Positions 4,614 to 7,729 of a stretch of DNA of 7,729 nucleotides are shown here, piece by piece (position 1 is the first letter of the stretch; every line of letters begins with the position of its first letter). The notes below the pieces were generated by a model that saw only the letters and a list, made by a program, of their open reading frames with translations, did not search any database and was not told where the DNA came from. This DNA is from Ignavibacteria bacterium (GTDB taxonomy: Bacteria; Bacteroidota; Ignavibacteria; Kapaibacteriales; UBA4661), in assembly GCA_013298375.1 (NCBI GenBank), contig JAAFHM010000219.1, positions 1 through 7,729 on the forward strand, written 5' to 3'. The translations under genes were made by a program, and so were the position numbers.

Positions 4614-5516
4614 CTACTTGATTAAGAAGCGGCGCGAACCGCTTCGTGGTTTTTGGAATTGCGCCCACAGGTCGGGGTGCTGTTGCTTGAAATTTTCTGC
4701 ATCGAAGGCAAGGCTATCTTTCGCCGCTTTCCACGTTACCAGCGCCTCACCGTCGTAGGTAAGTGCCTCGTTATCGCGGAGAAGCAATTTTAGCGACGTT
4801 TGCAATGCCTCTTTTTCCTCTTCCAACCCCTTCATTTTTTGCTGCACGCCTTGTAGCGCGGTATAGACTTCCAATGCTTCTGGCGTTGCTTCAAGCCCCT
4901 TCCCGCCCGTGTGTTTCGGGAAAGCAAGTACAACATCATCGGCGGTGGTGAGTCTTGGCGGCGTTCCCCCCAGAACGTTATCCCGCCAAAACGCGCTTGC
5001 AAACTCTACCATCATCGAAATAATATCATCGTTCCGTTCACATTCGAGATACCGAAACTCAAGCCCGCGTTCTAGCCATGCGATTGCACAGCCCTCCAAG
5101 CCTAAAACATTGCAGTAATGTTGCGCTTGTATGTGCCAGTGTATTTCTGGCTCTTCAAGATGCTTCTGCGTGGTTTTGCACTCCAAGACAAGTATGCCAT
5201 TTGAGCCGCTACGTGTGAGACGGTCTGGCATAGCCGTAAGAAAGTCGTATTCAGGATGCACGTAAAGCGGCTTCTCTGGCATCCATACTTCGCGGTCGGT
5301 CTCTTCTGCGTAGTATTCCGCTACGATACGCTCCAACTTGCGTCCCGCTCTCATGTACTTGTTGTCGTCACGCTCCACAGGCTGCACGATTTCGCGCCAC
5401 GCTTGGTACGGAGATGAAAACGGGTTTAAGCCCATGATCGCCGCCATTGTTGTTCCGCCAATTTTGCGCTGTGCATAGACAGAGGCGGGTGTGATAAGTT
5501 CTTGTGTGTGTGTCAT
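4614..5516 (-). CDS. YqaJ-family viral recombinase exonuclease (RecE/lambda Exo role)
   Basis: A 300-residue PD-(D/E)xK exonuclease of the YqaJ/lambda Exo group. It would resect double-stranded ends 5'->3' to give single strands for the RecT annealase encoded just upstream. Motifs in order: IGGTTMAAIMGLNPF (19-33), AGRKLERIVAEYY with Glu62, FLTAMPDRL with catalytic Asp98, LVLECKTT with Glu112 and Lys114, and WHIQAQHYCNVL (127-138), the Gln-rich last motif. Residues 218-245 are a predicted coiled coil, followed by a C-terminal tail (about residues 246-300) with no recognised motif. Start ATG 5514-5516 overlaps the preceding TGA (ATGA). The frame stays open for 138 codons past its TAG stop, probably by chance. 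Confidence 0.92.
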   Translation of the reverse strand: MTHTQELITPASVYAQRKIGGTTMAAIMGLNPFSSPYQAWREIVQPVERDDNKYMRAGRKLERIVAEYYAEETDREVWMPEKPLYVHPEYDFLTAMPDRLTRSGSNGILVLECKTTQKHLEEPEIHWHIQAQHYCNVLGLEGCAIAWLERGLEFRYLECERNDDIISMMVEFASAFWRDNVLGGTPPRLTTADDVVLAFPKHTGGKGLEATPEALEVYTALQGVQQKMKGLEEEKEALQTSLKLLLRDNEALTYDGEALVTWKAAKDSLAFDAENFKQQHPDLWAQFQKPRSGSRRFLIK

Positions 5517-5707
5517 GGCATTATCTCCAAAAAAGGTGCTATTTCCACTTCTACTTCAAACTCTTGATTTTCAATAAATTCTTTGATTGCTGCTTCCACA
5601 GCATCTTTGCTAGAACATGCGCTTATTTCAATCTCAAAATCAGCAGTGATTTTTACCCTGCATCGTTTGCATTTTAGTATTTCAGGTATTTTTTTTTCGG
5701 TTTCCAT
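5513..5707 (-). CDS. Small acidic CxxC protein between recT and the exonuclease (64 aa)
   Basis: A 64-residue acidic protein starting at ATG 5705-5707, 2 bp after the RecT stop, with AAGGA about 11 bases upstream, and ending in an ATGA overlap with the exonuclease start. It has one CKRC pair (residues 13-16), a lone Cys about 31, a helix (SKDAVEAAIKEFIENQ), and alternating Glu/Val strands (FEVEVEIAPF). Two close cysteines alone are not enough to call a zinc ribbon. Tight coupling to both recombination genes suggests an accessory role in that module, possibly modulating the nuclease, but this is inference. No named family is recognised. Confidence 0.75.
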   Translation of the reverse strand: METEKKIPEILKCKRCRVKITADFEIEISACSSKDAVEAAIKEFIENQEFEVEVEIAPFLEIMP

Positions 5708-5709
5708 GA

Positions 5710-6642
5710 TTATTTCTTTCCTTTCGGTGCTTCAAACATAGGGTTTGCAATTTCTGGTTCTGTGGGTTGTGGTTCTTGCTTGGGTGCGGCTTCCGCCTCG
5801 CTTGGCGTGTCAATAACTTCCGCCTCTTCGATGTTGTTAATTTCCTGCAATTCGCCGCTTTGGTCTTGCAGGAAATCCTGCGGCTTAATCACCGCGCCAT
5901 CGGTTGCGGCTGCACTTTGCAAGCGCTCAATCGAAACGGGTAAGTACGGAGCAATGCGGCGTATTGCCGTCTTTTTTGCCATCAAATCATAATCGGATTT
6001 CCAAGCCCCAGAAGGGGAAGTTGTTTGTGCGGGCGAGCGCTTGCGATAGCCTTCAATTTCAGAACGTGATAATACCATGAAATTAAAGCCGCCATTTTGG
6101 TAGTGTGCAACTGCGTAAGCGTGTGTTATTTCCGCATCGGTTTTCCCGCTTGGCTTGTGTACTAGTTTCCTTTCTAGCCCTAGCTCGTAGTCGAATGCGT
6201 CACCCTCTCGCACAACCTCTGCATAGAGCGACTTAATTTCTCCGCTTTTCCGCGCAAGGCTTAAATAGCCTTTATAGCCGATTTGGAATTGGATTTCTTT
6301 TTTGCCGTTGCTGTTGTTCTTATAGGGTACGAAATAGCACTCACCAAGCGCCGCAACGGGGCGGAAGCCCAAGATTGAGGCTTGCATAACAGCACCCACG
6401 AAAGATTCCGGCGAACACTCTTTGATGGCGGGCGTTCTGTCGGCAAGGGTTACAGCCATTTGGATTATTTGGTCTGCCTTCACGTAGTCTGGCAATGCCT
6501 GTGCGATTTGTGGTTTCATGTACTCTAGTATTGAGCCAATGTCAGACCGCCTCAGCGTTGCCATACTCCCGCCGTTATTGGCACTTTTTTGCATCGCTGT
6601 TTTGACTGTCTCAGCCAATTCCGTATTTTGTGCTTTGTTCAT
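5710..6642 (-). CDS. recT: RecT-family single-strand annealing protein
   Basis: A 310-residue recombinase that anneals complementary single-stranded DNA in phage recombination. Diagnostic stretches: ALGECYFVPY (98-107), EIQFQIGYKGYLSLARKSG (116-134), FDYELG (150-155), HAYAVAHYQNGG (174-185), LSRSEIEGYRKRS (191-203) and SGAWKSDYDLMAKKTAIRRI (211-230). The C-terminal 60 residues are Glu/Pro-rich and disordered, as is usual. With the YqaJ nuclease it forms a RecE/RecT-like pair. The start ATG 6640-6642 has no Shine-Dalgarno; the leader is A-rich with repeated ATCAA. Met27 is preceded by GGGAG, but too close. It lies downstream of a hairpin that terminates only rightward transcription. Confidence 0.96.
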   Translation of the reverse strand: MNKAQNTELAETVKTAMQKSANNGGSMATLRRSDIGSILEYMKPQIAQALPDYVKADQIIQMAVTLADRTPAIKECSPESFVGAVMQASILGFRPVAALGECYFVPYKNNSNGKKEIQFQIGYKGYLSLARKSGEIKSLYAEVVREGDAFDYELGLERKLVHKPSGKTDAEITHAYAVAHYQNGGFNFMVLSRSEIEGYRKRSPAQTTSPSGAWKSDYDLMAKKTAIRRIAPYLPVSIERLQSAAATDGAVIKPQDFLQDQSGELQEINNIEEAEVIDTPSEAEAAPKQEPQPTEPEIANPMFEAPKGKK

Positions 6643-6672
6643 TTTTTTGATTTTGATGATTGTTGATAGTAA

Positions 6673-6707
6673 GGGGCTTGGCTACTACCAAGCCCCGTTT
6701 TTTTTTT
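6673..6707 (+). terminator. Rho-independent terminator pointing rightward
   Basis: GGGGCTTGG (6673-6681), loop CTACTA, CCAAGCCCC (6688-6696), then G and ten T residues (6698-6707). This is a strong terminator for rightward transcripts only: on the leftward strand the bases after the hairpin are TTACTATCAA, not a T-run. It sits between two leftward genes, so it would stop antisense transcription and not the operon. Confidence 0.85.
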
Positions 6708-7006
6708 CAATAGTATGTGGCGGCTGGATTATCGTGCCAGTATGCTTTCTCGCGCCACGAAGCCTCTTCGTCGAACTCTTCCCATAGCAGGTTGTCAAGT
6801 GCCGTCTGGATTGCGGCAAAGGCTTTTGCGCCTAAGAGTCTCGTAATAACCTTGCTTCTTTTTTCTACTTCCAATTCGATTGTGTGAATAATCGCGTTGC
6901 CGAAGGGTGCATCGTTGGTATCTTCCAACTCATAACAGACACAGAACGTGCGCCCAAGTACCTCAATACCGCGATAGTCAAGATTTTCTGTTTTTGTCGT
7001 TTTCAT
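6707..7006 (-). CDS. Hypothetical early phage protein (99 aa)
   Basis: A 99-residue acidic protein starting at ATG 7004-7006 after a purine-rich but weak ribosome-binding site (AAGAAAG). It begins with a strand-rich half (YRGIEVLGRTFCVCYELED, IIHTIELEVEK), then a helix (AFAAIQTALDNLLWEEFDEEASW), and ends in an aromatic tail (YWHDNPAATYY). No catalytic motif, signal peptide or membrane segment is visible and I do not recognise the family. It is the second gene of the leftward operon, before recT; its stop codon lies in the T-run of the antisense terminator. Small genes at this position in phages often encode host-directed or nuclease-inhibiting proteins, but nothing in the sequence shows that here. 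Confidence 0.75.
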   Translation of the reverse strand: MKTTKTENLDYRGIEVLGRTFCVCYELEDTNDAPFGNAIIHTIELEVEKRSKVITRLLGAKAFAAIQTALDNLLWEEFDEEASWREKAYWHDNPAATYY

Positions 7007-7051
7007 CGTCTTTCTTTATATTAGTGTGTTGATACTGCTTTATGATTATTT

Positions 7052-7091
7052 GCCCCGCTTAGGTTGCCGCCTAAACGGGGCGTTTTTGTTT
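7052..7091 (+). terminator. Second rho-independent terminator pointing rightward
   Basis: GCCCCG-c-TTAGG (7052-7063), loop TTGCCG, CCTAA-a-CGGGGC (7070-7081), then GTTTTTGTTT. The stem is 11 bp with one mismatch. As with the hairpin at 6673-6707, the T-run is on the rightward strand; leftward it is followed by AAATAATC. It lies between two leftward genes and its T-run touches the stop codon of the gene at 7090-7299. Confidence 0.75.
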
Positions 7092-7299
7092 ACGCCATTA
7101 GACTTCGTGCGGCGCTGGCTTCTGCTCTTTTTGCGTCGGCGGCTGTTGCTTGGATAAGTCCACCAGCAACCCAAAAAATGTCTCCGTTGTAGGTCTCAAC
7201 ATAAGCCCCGCCGTCATCTGTGTATCGCTTTATCTTCCCGATTGCCGCTTGGTGCATTCGGTGTTCTTTTACGGGAGTTCCGATAGGATATTTTTTCAT
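7090..7299 (-). CDS. First gene of the leftward operon, hypothetical (69 aa)
   Basis: A 69-residue protein starting at ATG 7297-7299 with GAGGTG close upstream (spacing about 4-5). The body (PIGTPVKEH, AAIGKIKRYTDDGGAYVETYNGDIFWVAGGLI) reads as a small beta barrel of SH3/KOW type, with a basic first strand and an alternating hydrophobic pattern. Residues 50-69 are an Ala-rich helix (ATAADAKRAEASAARSLMA). Function is unknown; nucleic-acid binding is possible from the fold guess only. It lies directly behind the putative leftward promoter, so it is probably the earliest expressed gene of the operon. Confidence 0.72.
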   Translation of the reverse strand: MKKYPIGTPVKEHRMHQAAIGKIKRYTDDGGAYVETYNGDIFWVAGGLIQATAADAKRAEASAARSLMA

Positions 7300-7319
7300 C
7301 TTACACCTCGTTAGGTTAT

Positions 7320-7349
7320 GTGATAGGGTTTTGTTATGTTTGAAATCAA
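7320..7349 (-). promoter_or_regulatory. Candidate leftward early promoter
   Basis: On the minus strand TTGATT (7344-7349) is followed after 18 bases by TATCAC (7320-7325), a fair sigma-70-like pair that would start transcription near 7313, just before the ribosome-binding site of the first leftward gene. The -35 overlaps the palindrome at 7339-7350, so a repressor bound there would block it. The -10 matches the consensus at only four of six bases. Confidence 0.4.
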
Positions 7350-7350
7350 A
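7339..7350. promoter_or_regulatory. Candidate operator 1 (TTTGAAATCAAA)
   Basis: TTTGA-AA-TCAAA is a near-perfect dyad. Its half-site TCAAA is shared with the palindrome at 7391-7403, and single half-sites (ATCAAA) occur at 7438-7443 and in the recT leader. Its location over the leftward -35 box is that expected for a phage repressor site. Confidence 0.42.
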
Positions 7351-7390
7351 ATCAATATTTTAATTTCATATCTGATACAAAAATACTCAA

Positions 7391-7403
7391 TTTGATTATC
7401 AAA
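7391..7403. promoter_or_regulatory. Candidate operator 2 (TTTGATTATCAAA)
   Basis: TTTGAT-T-ATCAAA is a perfect 6-bp dyad with a one-base centre. It overlaps the candidate rightward -35 box and resembles the site at 7339-7350. A third small dyad, TATCTGATA (7369-7377), lies between them. Together these suggest an operator region for a dimeric HTH protein, plausibly the product encoded at 7456-7638. Confidence 0.48.
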
Positions 7404-7422
7404 AGCAAGAAAAAAATATTAA
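7392..7422 (+). promoter_or_regulatory. Candidate rightward promoter
   Basis: TTGATT (7392-7397) and TATTAA (7417-7422) are separated by 19 bases, slightly long; AATATT at 7415-7420 would give 17. This lies about 35 bases before the rightward regulator's start, in very A-rich DNA. The overlap with the palindrome at 7391-7403 suggests autoregulation. Confidence 0.35.
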
Positions 7423-7455
7423 AAATGAAATAAAAATATCAAACAAGAAAAGATA

Positions 7456-7638
7456 ATGATAACAATAGCACAACTACAAAAAGCAAGTGAATTGATTGCA
7501 ATTAAGACGCTATGCGCTTTAGCGGGCATTGACTACCAGCGATTGCTGCGAAAACTTGCGGCGAACAAAGAGCTGGATTTGAACGAATCGAAATTGCTGT
7601 ATGATGCTCTTGCTGCGCATGGCATCAAGCTAGAATAA
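7456..7638 (+). CDS. Small HTH-like regulator, candidate Cro/repressor
   Basis: A 60-residue protein, the only clear rightward gene. Helices are suggested at 4-17 (IAQLQKASELIAIK), 18-24 (TLCALAG), 26-35 (DYQRLLRKLA) and 42-55 (LNESKLLYDALAAH). The segment TLCALAGIDYQRLLRKLAANKELDLNES fits a Cro/CI-type helix-turn-helix: A-x-x-A-G-(I/V) turn, recognition helix, then a third helix. Divergent placement across an operator-like region from a long early operon is the usual place for a phage switch protein. It lacks the C-terminal dimerisation/cleavage domain of a full CI, so it is more Cro-sized. The ribosome-binding site is weak (AAGAAAAGA). Confidence 0.62.
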   Translation: MITIAQLQKASELIAIKTLCALAGIDYQRLLRKLAANKELDLNESKLLYDALAAHGIKLE

Positions 7639-7641
7639 AGA

Positions 7642-7717
7642 AAAGGCGCGGGTTGTAGCTGTTATGAGTGATATGAGTGCAGCATAAATGAACGCATACC
7701 GCCCGCACCGCGCCTTT
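7642..7717. repeat. Long-loop inverted repeat AAAGGCGCGG / CCGCGCCTTT
   Basis: Perfect 10-bp arms at 7642-7651 and 7708-7717 enclose 56 bases. The arms look like a terminator stem, and leftward they are followed by TTTTCTTTATT, so this may terminate leftward transcription into the regulator gene; rightward the T-run is only three. The loop contains a direct repeat TATGAGTG (7663-7670 and 7672-7679). The loop is unusually long for a simple terminator. Confidence 0.5.
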
Positions 7718-7727
7718 CAGATGCTAA
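7662..7727 (-). CDS. Possible C-terminal end of a leftward gene (5' part outside the window)
   Basis: An open frame entering from the right edge reads LASERRGAGGMRSFMLHSYHS and stops at TAA 7662-7664. SERRGAGG followed by MLHSYHS reminds me of C-terminal tails of Ash/Icd-like small prophage proteins found near immunity regions; this is a recollection and not a search result. The frame is short and overlaps the inverted repeat and the competing rightward frame from ATG 7688, so it may be non-coding. If real, it converges with the regulator gene. Confidence 0.28.
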   Translation of the reverse strand, partial: LASERRGAGGMRSFMLHSYHS

Positions 7728-7729
7728 CT

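Noticed and set aside
6261..6446. 61-codon leftward frame inside recT
   Set aside because: Basic, Ser/Lys-rich shadow of recT in another frame, without repeats or motifs comparable to the methyltransferase overlap.
6518..6787. Rightward 89-codon hydrophobic open frame across the recT start
   Set aside because: It runs through a strong rightward terminator and has no ribosome-binding site; the hydrophobic look comes from the T-run and antisense composition.
7688..7729. Rightward gene starting at ATG 7688 and running off the edge
   Set aside because: Only 14 codons visible, weak ribosome-binding site, in-frame stop immediately upstream, and it overlaps the inverted repeat and a leftward frame; not enough to support.

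Overview
This window looks like the early (DNA metabolism) region of a temperate, tailed-phage genome or prophage. Almost every gene is packed on the minus strand with 1-4 bp stop/start overlaps, and a recombination-replication-methylation cassette is recognisable. Good Shine-Dalgarno sequences (AGGAG, AAGGA, GAGGTG) precede many genes and base composition is intermediate. That fits a Gram-negative bacterial host, but nothing here fixes genus or phylum.

Reading in the direction of transcription (right to left): the right end (7300-7729) is a control region. A short AT-rich divergent intergenic stretch carries two palindromes, TTTGATTATCAAA and TTTGAAATCAAA, each overlapping a candidate -35 box. 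To the right of it lies a 60-residue HTH-like rightward gene, a candidate repressor/Cro-type regulator, followed by a long inverted repeat. To the left run two small unknown genes (7090-7299, 6707-7006), a RecT annealase (5710-6642), a small CxxC protein (5513-5707) and a YqaJ-type exonuclease (4614-5516): a RecE/RecT-like recombination module. Next come two small genes (4430-4606, 4200-4400), a winged-helix replication initiator (3370-4203) that carries tandem 12-bp iterons and an inverted repeat inside its own gene (a lambda-O-like candidate origin), and a DnaC-type helicase loader (2505-3449). Last are a C5-cytosine methyltransferase (1621-2508), a VRR-NUC nuclease (1209-1610), and a tail of small genes that includes two diverged paralogues (784-1176, 307-675) separated by a 40-residue membrane peptide gene (672-794).

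The most interesting object is a 238-codon open frame (1695-2411) lying entirely inside the methyltransferase gene in the +1 frame. Its translation is not typical shadow sequence: it has three spaced LLPTPT-like repeats and ends in LNPRFVEQTMGYPTGWTEL. I recall both elements from free-standing phage hypothetical proteins. The LLPTPT repeats coincide base for base with degenerate repeats (IIAHTDR / VTYTDR / IITDTE) in the methyltransferase frame. This looks like a dual-coding, overprinted gene pair.

Other points: two rho-independent terminators (6673-6707, 7052-7091) point rightward, against the operon; three genes are too short for a 60-aa cut-off but well supported by ribosome-binding sites or junctions (672-794, 4430-4606, and the partial gene at 1-125); and the long open frame at 4200-4613 is best read as an in-frame continuation past the exonuclease stop, not as one gene. 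No tRNA, rRNA, CRISPR or insertion sequence was seen, and no gene-free stretch exceeds 300 bases.
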